In this document: positions 1-7,011 of the stretch, one piece after another
How the letters are laid out: each line of letters starts with the position of its first letter
Position numbering within the stretch: the first letter of the stretch is position 1
Origin: Desulfobacterales bacterium
GTDB lineage: Bacteria; Desulfobacterota; Desulfobulbia; Desulfobulbales; BM004
DNA length: 37,919 nt
Reading direction: 5' to 3'
Assembly (NCBI GenBank): GCA_012974315.1
Contig: JAAXQI010000216.1
Coordinates: 1 to 37,919 of the forward strand
The notes under the pieces: generated by a model
What the model was told of the DNA's origin: nothing
The model's input: only the letters and a program-made list of their open reading frames with translations
The model's database searches: none
Translations under genes and position numbers: made by a program

Positions 1-19
1 AGATGTGTATAAGAGACAG
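1..19 (+). other. Nextera/Tn5 mosaic-end adapter (sequencing artefact)
   Basis: The contig opens with AGATGTGTATAAGAGACAG, an exact match to the 19-bp Tn5 mosaic end used in Nextera library adapters. It is not genomic. It shows that adapter trimming was incomplete and that the contig edge is a read edge. Confidence 0.97.
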
Positions 20-21
20 AT

Positions 22-39
22 TTTAGGCACTTTAGGCAC
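22..39. repeat. 9-bp tandem repeat at contig end
   Basis: TTTAGGCAC is present twice head to tail directly after the adapter. This is probably the edge of a longer short-unit tandem array and would explain why the assembly stopped here. The real array length cannot be seen. Confidence 0.6.
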
Positions 40-55
40 TTTCCCCCTTGGCCCT

Positions 56-967
56 TCAAGCGGGTGTCACAATCGCATCTTTCATTACGCTTCCGGCAGG
101 GACTAAAGCACCATCCCAGACAACGGTCCGCTGCAGGGTTGCTCCAGCCCCGATGGTCGCTCCTTTACCTATGCAGGCCCAGTCCAGGAGTTTAACATCT
201 TTGGCAATAGATGCATTTTCTATTCCCACAAAAGGCGCTTCAGCAAGCACTATGCTGAGTTCATCATAGAGAGGCACTTTTTGCTCCAGTAAATCAGTAT
301 GAAGTTTCAGGTAATCTTCCGGGGTTCCCATGTCAGTCCAGAAATGATCGGTGGCCAGGTGTGCTCTGATTGATCCTCCCTGTTCCAGTAATTTCCGGTA
401 ACATTCAATGATGCAATAGGGAGTATCGGAGGGAATGATTCGAAGTACATCAGGTTTGAGGACATGAATTCCTGTAAAAGCAAGGAGTTTATTCCAGTTT
501 TCATGTCCTTCATGAGAACCGTTAAATCCTGTCACCATAAGTCTTTCATCTACTGCCACATCGTTGAAACGTGGATAATCATGCAGCACGAGAGTAACAT
601 CAGCCTTTGATTCACAATGGCTGCGATAGACCTCTTGATAGTCGACTGTATGGTAAATATCACCATTTACAACAAGCACCGGTTCATGGTTGAAATGGGG
701 CAGTGCCATTCGCAATCCCCCGCCGGTCCCAAGTATTTTTTCTTCTTCCTGCAGGATACAATTTGTTTCGTGTTGCAGAGCTTCTTTTATCTGCTGCCGC
801 AAATGATGCCCATTTACAATAATTTCAGAAAAGCCTGAGTTTCTGATCCGGTTAATTGTCAGATTCAGTAGCGGTTTATTAAGAATTGGGAAAAGTGGTT
901 TGGGCCGCTTGAGAGTGAAGGGTAGAAGTCTGGTACCCAAACCTGCTGCCAGGATCATGGCTTTCAT
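56..967 (-). CDS. Sugar-phosphate nucleotidyltransferase, MurU / mannose-1-phosphate guanylyltransferase type
   Basis: 303 residues. The N-terminus carries the nucleotidyltransferase signature LAAGLGTRLLPFTLKRPKP (residues 6-24), then the TGGG segment near residue 82 and VVNGDIY near residue 100, where the Asp normally binds metal. The last ~60 residues look like a few turns of left-handed beta helix. The enzyme should transfer NMP to a sugar 1-phosphate in the cytoplasm. The short N-terminal pattern and length suit MurU (MurNAc-1-P uridylyltransferase) as well as GDP-mannose pyrophosphorylase-like enzymes, so substrate is open. It is the last visible gene of the minus-strand envelope cluster, 105 bp after lpxI. 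A MurNAc-processing NamZ homologue lies in the same cluster. A partner kinase (AmgK type), if present, could lie beyond the contig edge. ATG start at 967; complete at the C-terminus. Confidence 0.85.
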   Translation of the reverse strand: MKAMILAAGLGTRLLPFTLKRPKPLFPILNKPLLNLTINRIRNSGFSEIIVNGHHLRQQIKEALQHETNCILQEEEKILGTGGGLRMALPHFNHEPVLVVNGDIYHTVDYQEVYRSHCESKADVTLVLHDYPRFNDVAVDERLMVTGFNGSHEGHENWNKLLAFTGIHVLKPDVLRIIPSDTPYCIIECYRKLLEQGGSIRAHLATDHFWTDMGTPEDYLKLHTDLLEQKVPLYDELSIVLAEAPFVGIENASIAKDVKLLDWACIGKGATIGAGATLQRTVVWDGALVPAGSVMKDAIVTPA

Positions 968-1072
968 AGTATATGCTCAGAGTGTTGGAGATATCTTTTA
1001 GGGTTCCAGGAAGGATACAGTATATTTTTCAGAAAAGGGTAACTACGGAAATGGTCTCTAAAGAGAAAAGCT

Positions 1073-1918
1073 TTAATAAGACAGATTTCCTGTAACACTT
1101 TTTTCAACACCCACGATAACAATACCGGCATTGTCGGCTGCCTGGATAACAGCGTCCCTGTCAAAAAACAAGGCATATTCTGCTTCAACCGCAAGGACAG
1201 ACGCCTTGACCTCCTTCATTGAGTCAATGGTCTTCATGCCTATTGCAGGAAGATCAAAACGAAGGTCCTGCTTGGGTTTTCTTAATTTTACCACCACGGC
1301 TTTTTCCTTGCCGAGGGTTCCACCTCTAAGGATAGTAGCATCTGTTCCCTCAATTGCCTCTACTGCCAGAACAGTTTGATTGCGCACCACGACACACTGA
1401 CCGATATCAAGATTTCCCAAAGAGCGTGCTATTTCCCAACCATAAATAATATCAACCATCTGGTCTTTTGTCGGTTTATTTTTGGTAAGAATGCCTTTGG
1501 GGAAAAGGAGTTCAGGAACATAACCGGTTGAAGCCACAACCTCAATGCCGTCTTTTTCCAAACGGTCAGCTACTGCACGCAGGATGGCATCGTCCTGTTT
1601 GATATTAATTTTATTCCAGAGTTCGAGTCCCTTAAGGTCGGGCCTGACATCCCTGAAAATATTGGTTTTGGTAATAGAGCCGATGAAGACGGTTTTCTTG
1701 ACCCCTTCCTGTTTAAAAAAAGAAATAATTTTGCCGAGTTGTCCCAGTTTTACCCATTGGAGTCCTTCAACATGGTCGACAAGGGCTTCATCGGTTTCCC
1801 CTTGATGTGCTGCTGCATAAACCTTTAGTCCCTGGCTGTGGGCAGCTTTGGCAAACAACAGGGGGAATTGGCCTCCTCCGGCAATAATACCAATTTTATC
1901 TGTTTCAGTTTGTATCAT
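1073..1918 (-). CDS. lpxI: UDP-2,3-diacylglucosamine pyrophosphatase LpxI
   Basis: 281 residues, a usual LpxI length. The protein begins with an Ile-Gly-Ile-Ile-Ala-Gly-Gly-Gly-Gln-Phe-Pro segment (residues 9-19) typical of the family, and the C-terminal half has the conserved KPKQDLRFDLPAIG region. LpxI hydrolyses UDP-2,3-diacylglucosamine to lipid X and UMP on the inner face of the inner membrane, replacing LpxH in many non-enteric Gram-negatives. It follows lpxA by 89 bp in the same direction, the expected lipid A order. LpxB, often next in such clusters, is absent and a nucleotidyltransferase follows instead. ATG start at 1918. Confidence 0.93.
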   Translation of the reverse strand: MIQTETDKIGIIAGGGQFPLLFAKAAHSQGLKVYAAAHQGETDEALVDHVEGLQWVKLGQLGKIISFFKQEGVKKTVFIGSITKTNIFRDVRPDLKGLELWNKINIKQDDAILRAVADRLEKDGIEVVASTGYVPELLFPKGILTKNKPTKDQMVDIIYGWEIARSLGNLDIGQCVVVRNQTVLAVEAIEGTDATILRGGTLGKEKAVVVKLRKPKQDLRFDLPAIGMKTIDSMKEVKASVLAVEAEYALFFDRDAVIQAADNAGIVIVGVEKSVTGNLSY

Positions 1919-2007
1919 TGAAATTAAAATTCTAATTGAACGAGATTATTAATGGGGTCATTTTAACAAAGGATTCAGTTTTAAATTTACTCTGGTCAGA
2001 AAGTGGT

Positions 2008-2808
2008 TCAGCCTATGGTATCAACTGTTCTGATCACGCCCTGTTTGCTGTTGCGGAAGAAGTCAATGAGTTGCTTAACCGGTTCGCAGTCGCTTATCTC
2101 GCTTGCTGCCTGCTCGAGGGCTTCTTTCAGTAGTAAATTGGGGGACATGAAGATAATTTTATATGCGTTGTCGAGTTTTTGCAGAGTTTCCTTATCAAAG
2201 CCGTGGCGGCGAAGACCGATCTTGTTGATACCAGATACACGCATATCTTTTCGGATACCGCTTACAATGACAAAAGGCGGTACATCCTTGCCTATGCCGG
2301 AAAGGCCACCGATGTAAGAGTATGCTCCAACTCGTGAAAACTGCTGTATGGCAACTAGACCACCTATGATGGCGTGATCTTCAATATGAATGTGTCCTGC
2401 CATGGTGGCTCCGTTTGCCAGAATGACAGAGTTGCCGACAACACAGTCATGGGCAATGTGGACATACCCCATGAGTAAGTTGCCATTACCAAGGATAGTA
2501 ATTCCTTTATCCGTTACTGTACCACGATGGATGGAAACATATTCCCTGATCTGGTTATTGTCTCCTATAACCAGCTCGGTCTCCTCTCCCTTATATTTCA
2601 AATCCTGGGGCGGGGCCCCTATAGTGGCAAAGGGCCCGATCACATTCCCTGAGCCAATGGTTGTCGGCCCGGTTATAACCGTGTGCGGTTTGATCGTTGT
2701 TGCCTGGGCGATCTTGACCCCTTTTTCAATAATTACATAGGGACCGACATTGACAGAGCTGTCGAGTTCTGCTCCAGGATCAATTATTGCTGTAGGATGT
2801 ATGTTCAT
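2008..2808 (-). CDS. lpxA: UDP-N-acetylglucosamine O-acyltransferase LpxA
   Basis: 266 residues from the ATG at 2808. A GTG three codons upstream (2817) is the alternative. The ATG is preferred because LpxA proteins start like MNIHPTAIIDPGA. Hexapeptide repeats of the left-handed beta helix fill residues 1-190, with the catalytic His in HIAHDC near residue 120 and a helical C-terminal domain. The enzyme acylates the 3-OH of UDP-GlcNAc with 3-hydroxyacyl-ACP, the first step of lipid A synthesis. It lies between the fabZ remnant and lpxI in the classic lpxD-fabZ-lpxA order. No clear Shine-Dalgarno sequence is visible ahead of either start, so it is probably read by coupling within the operon. 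Confidence 0.95.
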   Translation of the reverse strand: MNIHPTAIIDPGAELDSSVNVGPYVIIEKGVKIAQATTIKPHTVITGPTTIGSGNVIGPFATIGAPPQDLKYKGEETELVIGDNNQIREYVSIHRGTVTDKGITILGNGNLLMGYVHIAHDCVVGNSVILANGATMAGHIHIEDHAIIGGLVAIQQFSRVGAYSYIGGLSGIGKDVPPFVIVSGIRKDMRVSGINKIGLRRHGFDKETLQKLDNAYKIIFMSPNLLLKEALEQAASEISDCEPVKQLIDFFRNSKQGVIRTVDTIG

Positions 2809-2842
2809 ATTAATCACGGATTATTCATTATTATAGAGTTAG

Positions 2843-2888
2843 AAAAACTTGCGTTAGGTAAATGCAAAAACTTGCGTTAGGCAAATGC
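2843..2888. repeat. 23-bp tandem duplication at the fabZ stop
   Basis: Two adjacent 23-bp copies (2843-2865 and 2866-2888) differ at one base (GTA versus GCA). The fabZ stop codon (2877-2879 on the minus strand) lies in the right copy, so the second unit is extra sequence after the gene end. Confidence 0.85.
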
Positions 2889-3183
2889 AGCCATAAATTG
2901 TGCTTCTGCAACAACCTTGTTTTCAACTTTTGCCGTACCGGCCATCTTCCAGATTTTTCCTTTCTGTTTAAGGACCTCCATTTCATAAATGAGCTGGTCT
3001 CCGGGAACGACCGGGCGGCGGAATCTGACCTTGTCAATGCCTGCAAAGTATATAAGTTTCTCAAAAAGAAACACTTTTCCCTTTCTCTCCTTCAAGTATC
3101 CGGTCAACAAGTAAAAATGGATAACGGTGTGGCAACAGCCGGATTATTTCTTTTATGTCCATGGTTGAAATATCACTTGCCAT
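2877..3183 (-). pseudogene. fabZ: Internally deleted fabZ (3-hydroxyacyl-ACP dehydratase)
   Basis: FabZ dehydrates 3-hydroxyacyl-ACP in fatty acid synthesis and is normally ~145-150 residues. Here a good start (ATG 3183 behind a GGAGAGGAAG-like Shine-Dalgarno) reads a proper N-terminus with LLPHRYPFLLVDRIL and then hits TGA at 3061-3063. The C-terminal half (EKLIYFAGIDKVRFRRPVVP onward to the stop at 2877) continues in a different frame. The middle ~50 residues are missing, including the catalytic HFPGHPVMPG segment and the active-site acidic residue. The two halves meet at a purine-rich stretch near 3074-3090 that both could encode (EGEKGK and KERKGK), so the loss probably occurred between short direct repeats. 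The remnant cannot be active. It could be a true pseudogene or an assembly/amplification deletion. Position between lpxD and lpxA supports the identity. Confidence 0.88.
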
Positions 3184-3272
3184 TCTTCCTCTCCTTCCTC
3201 ATTACGTTTTGGGGGGCCTGTTATTATTGTATAGCTTCTTTGTGAAGGGTAAAAATAATTCTTCAATAACTT

Positions 3273-4331
3273 CTAATCCTGGCTTTCATCCGGGAAAATT
3301 TTCTCATATATTTTGACTATTTTTTTCTGCATGTCGCGCAGCTCGCCATAGATTTTTGGCAGTTTGGCAAAGATGATGCTGGCCTTTAACCAGTCCTTAT
3401 GTGGTATAGCAGGAATACCGGAAACAATTGCACCTTTCGGTACGTTGGAATGGACCCCGGATTTGCCAGCTACCATGCTACCATCATCGAGGTGAATATG
3501 GCCTTTGACTGCTGACTGTCCACCGAGAACAACATTTTTTCCCAATGAGGCACTGCCGGCAATACCAACCTGGGCAACGATGATTGAATTTCCACCAATC
3601 TTTACATTGTGGCCTATCTGCACCAGATTGTCTATCTTGACGCCTCTCATAATATGGGTTTTTCCAAAGGTACCCCGGTCAATGGTTACATTGGCACCAA
3701 TCTCCACATTATCATCAATCTGCACTGTACCTATATGTGGCCATTTGACATGGTTGCCGTTTTCGTCAGTGGCAAAGCCGAAGCCATCACTGCCGATAAC
3801 AGTGCCACCATGGATGATGACTCCTGAGCCGATGGTGCAGGAATGATACACGGTTACATTGGGATAGAGTAAACAATCGTCACCGATTACAGCATCGTCG
3901 CAAATCACGACACCGGGATGTATAAAAACCCTTTTCCCCAGTTTAACCCTGTCCCCTATGGAAACAAAGGGGCCAATTGATGTTTCAGCAGGGATGTCGC
4001 AGTCGCTGCCGATATGTGCTTTGGGGCTGATACCGGTTGTCTGAAACGGTTTGGCCTGGAAAAAGTTCTGGATGATGGCAGCAGCAAGGTAGGGATTTGC
4101 AACCTTGATCACGGGCTTGTCGTCATAAGAAAGTGTCCGGGGTACGATAAATGCTGCACCGTGACTGTTTTTCAGTGTTTCGATACCTGCTGCTTTAACG
4201 AGGAATGCAATTTCACCGGCAACCGCCGTGGCCAGGTTGGCCAAACCATGTATAGCAATATCAGGATCTCCATGGAGTTCTCCGTCAACCATTCGGGAAA
4301 GTTCAGCAAGAGTTATATTTTTAGCAGACAT
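3273..4331 (-). CDS. lpxD: UDP-3-O-(3-hydroxyacyl)glucosamine N-acyltransferase LpxD
   Basis: 352 residues from the ATG at 4331; a TTG two codons upstream is less likely. The N-terminal uridine-binding domain (residues ~5-100) is followed by a hexapeptide beta helix and a C-terminal helix. The catalytic His lies in VQIGHNV near residue 241. LpxD adds the N-linked 3-hydroxyacyl chain to UDP-3-O-acyl-glucosamine, the third lipid A step, in the cytoplasm. It lies 89 bp upstream of the fabZ remnant and 76 bp downstream of the NamZ-like gene. Length and motifs are normal and no lesion is visible. Confidence 0.95.
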   Translation of the reverse strand: MSAKNITLAELSRMVDGELHGDPDIAIHGLANLATAVAGEIAFLVKAAGIETLKNSHGAAFIVPRTLSYDDKPVIKVANPYLAAAIIQNFFQAKPFQTTGISPKAHIGSDCDIPAETSIGPFVSIGDRVKLGKRVFIHPGVVICDDAVIGDDCLLYPNVTVYHSCTIGSGVIIHGGTVIGSDGFGFATDENGNHVKWPHIGTVQIDDNVEIGANVTIDRGTFGKTHIMRGVKIDNLVQIGHNVKIGGNSIIVAQVGIAGSASLGKNVVLGGQSAVKGHIHLDDGSMVAGKSGVHSNVPKGAIVSGIPAIPHKDWLKASIIFAKLPKIYGELRDMQKKIVKIYEKIFPDESQD

Positions 4332-4413
4332 AGGCAACTGTTTGAAAAATTAATATTGAGTTTATTTTCAGAAAGAAAAGAAAATACCTTGTTATGTGCA
4401 GCAATTCAAGGAA

Positions 4414-5586
4414 TCAGTTGTAGAGAAATACTTCCTGTCGCAATTTATCAAAATAATTCAGGTCATCCTGCCATGAATTTTCAAGGTCCAGGATGCTTTC
4501 ACCCTGTTCAAGAGCTCTCCGCAGGTTGGTATCACCTAAAATTAAATCCATGGGCAGACGCTCATATTCATACTCATAGGGAGGTTCCTTGTATTGAAAG
4601 GCTTCCGGGTAGAGAAGTGTAACAGCCTGCAAAAGGGCTAATGAGGTTTGATACGGGCGGAATGCAGCAGGGTCTGTGACATGGATCTGAAAGCCATGGC
4701 AGGCTTGCCCGGCCCATTTGTTGGAGGTGGGCTCGAATATGAGCGGCCGCAGGAAACAGCCGTTTAGATCAATACTCGCCTTTATTTTATTCAGGAGTTC
4801 ATTGCAATTAAAAAATGGGGCGCCAAACAGTTCAAAAGGGAGGCAGGTGCCGCGGCCCTCGGAAATATTTGTTCCCTCCCATATCACCTGGCCGGGGTAG
4901 ACCAGGGATGTAGCAGGAGAAACCATGTTTGGTGAGGGAAACACCCATGGAAGTCCTGTATCGGTATAGAGCATATCCCGGTGCCAGCCCTGCATGGAAA
5001 TGACCTCAAGGTCTGCCCCGATGCCGAAATGATTGTTGAGCAGGTGGGCAAGCTCCCCAAACGTCAAGCCGTGGCGCATGGGAATTGGATAGAGCCCGAC
5101 AAAAGAATAGCAGTCCTGTTGAACGATGTTGCCTTCCACCAGCTTGCCGCCAACAGGGTTTGGACGGTCGAGCAACAGTACCTTTTTGCCATGTTCAGCA
5201 GCAGCTTCAAGGCAATAGGCCATGGTGTAGAGAAAGGTGTAGACCCTGGTACCCACGTCAAACAAGTCAATAATAAGCACATCAAAAAGGTCAAACATTT
5301 CTTTGCCGGGTCGTCTTTGTTCTGAGTAAAGGCTGTACAGCGGCAGTCCGGTGACAGCATCAAGTGTGTGGCCGGATTCAATCATGTTGTCCTGTTTTTC
5401 AGAGAAGAAGCCATGCTGGGGTGAAAAAAGGCAGGTCAGCTGTCCCGGAAAAGTTTTGTTGATGAGATCCCGGCTGTGATTGAAGTTACTGTCCGTTGAG
5501 GCCTGGTTGCAGAGCAGGCCAAGCCTGTGCCCCGAAAGCCACTTAGGCGGAGAAGAAAGAAGTTGTTCGATTCCCAGGGAGATCAT
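4414..5586 (-). CDS. DUF1343 / NamZ-type exo-beta-N-acetylmuramidase
   Basis: 390 residues with DUF1343 landmarks: LLCNQAS near residue 25, SPQHGF near 55, LLLDRPNPVGG near 140 and WEGTNISEGRGT near 237. NamZ (GH171) removes terminal non-reducing MurNAc from peptidoglycan fragments. The N-terminus (MISLGIEQLL...) has no hydrophobic signal peptide, unlike the secreted Bacillus enzyme, so a cytoplasmic role in muropeptide recycling is inferred. It sits 24 bp downstream of the nucleotide-sugar dehydrogenase and upstream of lpxD. Together with the MurU-like gene at the end of the cluster this suggests a link to MurNAc reuse. The biochemical activity is inferred from family membership only. Confidence 0.85.
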   Translation of the reverse strand: MISLGIEQLLSSPPKWLSGHRLGLLCNQASTDSNFNHSRDLINKTFPGQLTCLFSPQHGFFSEKQDNMIESGHTLDAVTGLPLYSLYSEQRRPGKEMFDLFDVLIIDLFDVGTRVYTFLYTMAYCLEAAAEHGKKVLLLDRPNPVGGKLVEGNIVQQDCYSFVGLYPIPMRHGLTFGELAHLLNNHFGIGADLEVISMQGWHRDMLYTDTGLPWVFPSPNMVSPATSLVYPGQVIWEGTNISEGRGTCLPFELFGAPFFNCNELLNKIKASIDLNGCFLRPLIFEPTSNKWAGQACHGFQIHVTDPAAFRPYQTSLALLQAVTLLYPEAFQYKEPPYEYEYERLPMDLILGDTNLRRALEQGESILDLENSWQDDLNYFDKLRQEVFLYN

Positions 5587-5610
5587 CTGTAAAAAGAGTT
5601 ATGTGATGCG

Positions 5611-6936
5611 TTATGCCTGTACAACCTTTTCGGCAGCACCTTTTAATCCGTTGAAAGCATTACGGGTATCAACTATCAGGTCTGCATGGTCAAGGATGAA
5701 CTGGTAGTCATAGGCAGAATGATCGGTTGCCAGCAGGACACAGTCAATATCGGTTAAAGTTTTCGGAGTCAGTTCAGTACTGTCCATGTTGAATGAGTAT
5801 TTCCGGACCGGTGGTATCGTTGGGATGTGCGGATCATTATAAAGTACTTCAGCGCCTTTTTCCTGCAGGAGCTCTATCAGTTTGAATGATGGCGATTCCC
5901 GCGGATCATCAACATCTTTTTTATAGGCCAGGCCAAGCAAAAGAATCCTGGAGCCATTGATGGATTTTTTTCTGTGATTCAAGGCATCCATTACCCTCTG
6001 GATCACATAGTACGGCATTGCCGTGTTGACCTCACCTGCCAGTTCAATAAATTTGGTGGGGAAATCATACTCCCTGGCCTTGGAAGTTAGATAGAATGGA
6101 TCAATGGGAATGCAGTGTCCACCAAGCCCTGGTCCGGGGTAAAATGGCATGAAGCCGAATGGCTTGGTACTTGAAGCCCTGATCACCTCCCAGATGTCAA
6201 TTCCCATACGATGGCAGAGGATTTTCAATTCATTTACCAGGGCTATATTGACAGAGCGAAAAATGTTTTCAAGGAGTTTGGACATTTCTGCAGCCTGGGT
6301 TGAGGACACCTCCACCACGGTCTGGAGAGCGGTATTATAAAAATCACAGGCAAGACGGGTGGATTGGTCATTGATGCCACCCACAACTTTAGGGATAACC
6401 GCAGTACTGTACTTGGGGTTGCCGGGATCTTCACGTTCCGGGGAATAGGCGAGAGCAAAATCTTTTCCTGCCGTAAGCCCTGAATTTTCAAGAATGGGAA
6501 GCAGCAGTTCAACAGTGGTGCCCGGATAGGTGGTTGATTCGAGGATGATCATCTGCCCGGGCCGCAGGACTTCAGCAATAGCGTGGGCAGTGGCTTCAAT
6601 AAACTGCATATCCGGCTCTCTGGTCTGGGTCAGGGGGGTCGGAACACATATCAGCAGAACATCCGGTTCATTGAGTCGGGAAAAATCAGCCGTGGCAGAA
6701 AATTTGTCCTGCTGCACAAAGCCGGACAGTTCATCCGAAGGGATATGCTTGATGTAACTGATTCCCGCATGCAGCATATCAATTTTTTTGGCATCAAGAT
6801 CAAAACCAAGGACCGAAATGTCTTTTCGTAAAAAGGTAAGGCTTAAAGGCAGGCCAACATAGCCCAATCCAATAACCCCCAACAGAAATTCTTTCTGTTT
6901 TATCCTGTCATTAAGCTTAGTCAATTCTGGCGTCAT
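5611..6936 (-). CDS. Nucleotide-sugar 6-dehydrogenase (UDP-GlcNAc/UDP-HexNAc dehydrogenase, WbpA-like)
   Basis: 441 residues. A Rossmann NAD site GVIGLGYVGLP lies at residues 20-30, ESTTYPGTT at ~133-141 is typical of the UDP-GlcNAc dehydrogenase branch, and the catalytic Cys is in GGHCIPIDP (C275). The C-terminal domain has LGLAYKKDVDDPRESPS. The enzyme oxidises C6 of a UDP-sugar twice with NAD to give a UDP-uronic acid for capsule, O-antigen or exopolysaccharide. UDP-GlcNAc or UDP-ManNAc is more likely than UDP-Glc from the motif style, but the substrate is not proven. It lies between glmS (75 bp upstream) and the NamZ-like gene (24 bp downstream). No polysaccharide biosynthesis locus is visible next to it. 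Confidence 0.9.
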   Translation of the reverse strand: MTPELTKLNDRIKQKEFLLGVIGLGYVGLPLSLTFLRKDISVLGFDLDAKKIDMLHAGISYIKHIPSDELSGFVQQDKFSATADFSRLNEPDVLLICVPTPLTQTREPDMQFIEATAHAIAEVLRPGQMIILESTTYPGTTVELLLPILENSGLTAGKDFALAYSPEREDPGNPKYSTAVIPKVVGGINDQSTRLACDFYNTALQTVVEVSSTQAAEMSKLLENIFRSVNIALVNELKILCHRMGIDIWEVIRASSTKPFGFMPFYPGPGLGGHCIPIDPFYLTSKAREYDFPTKFIELAGEVNTAMPYYVIQRVMDALNHRKKSINGSRILLLGLAYKKDVDDPRESPSFKLIELLQEKGAEVLYNDPHIPTIPPVRKYSFNMDSTELTPKTLTDIDCVLLATDHSAYDYQFILDHADLIVDTRNAFNGLKGAAEKVVQA

Positions 6937-7011
6937 AATTGCCTCAATGTTTATATGAAAAGGGTGAAAATTATTCTCACAGTATCATAAATTAGAAAGC
7001 ATTGATCCGTA

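Noticed and set aside
4321..4337. TTG start of LpxD at 4337
   Set aside because: ATG at 4331 gives the usual MSAKNITL start and no ribosome site supports the TTG.
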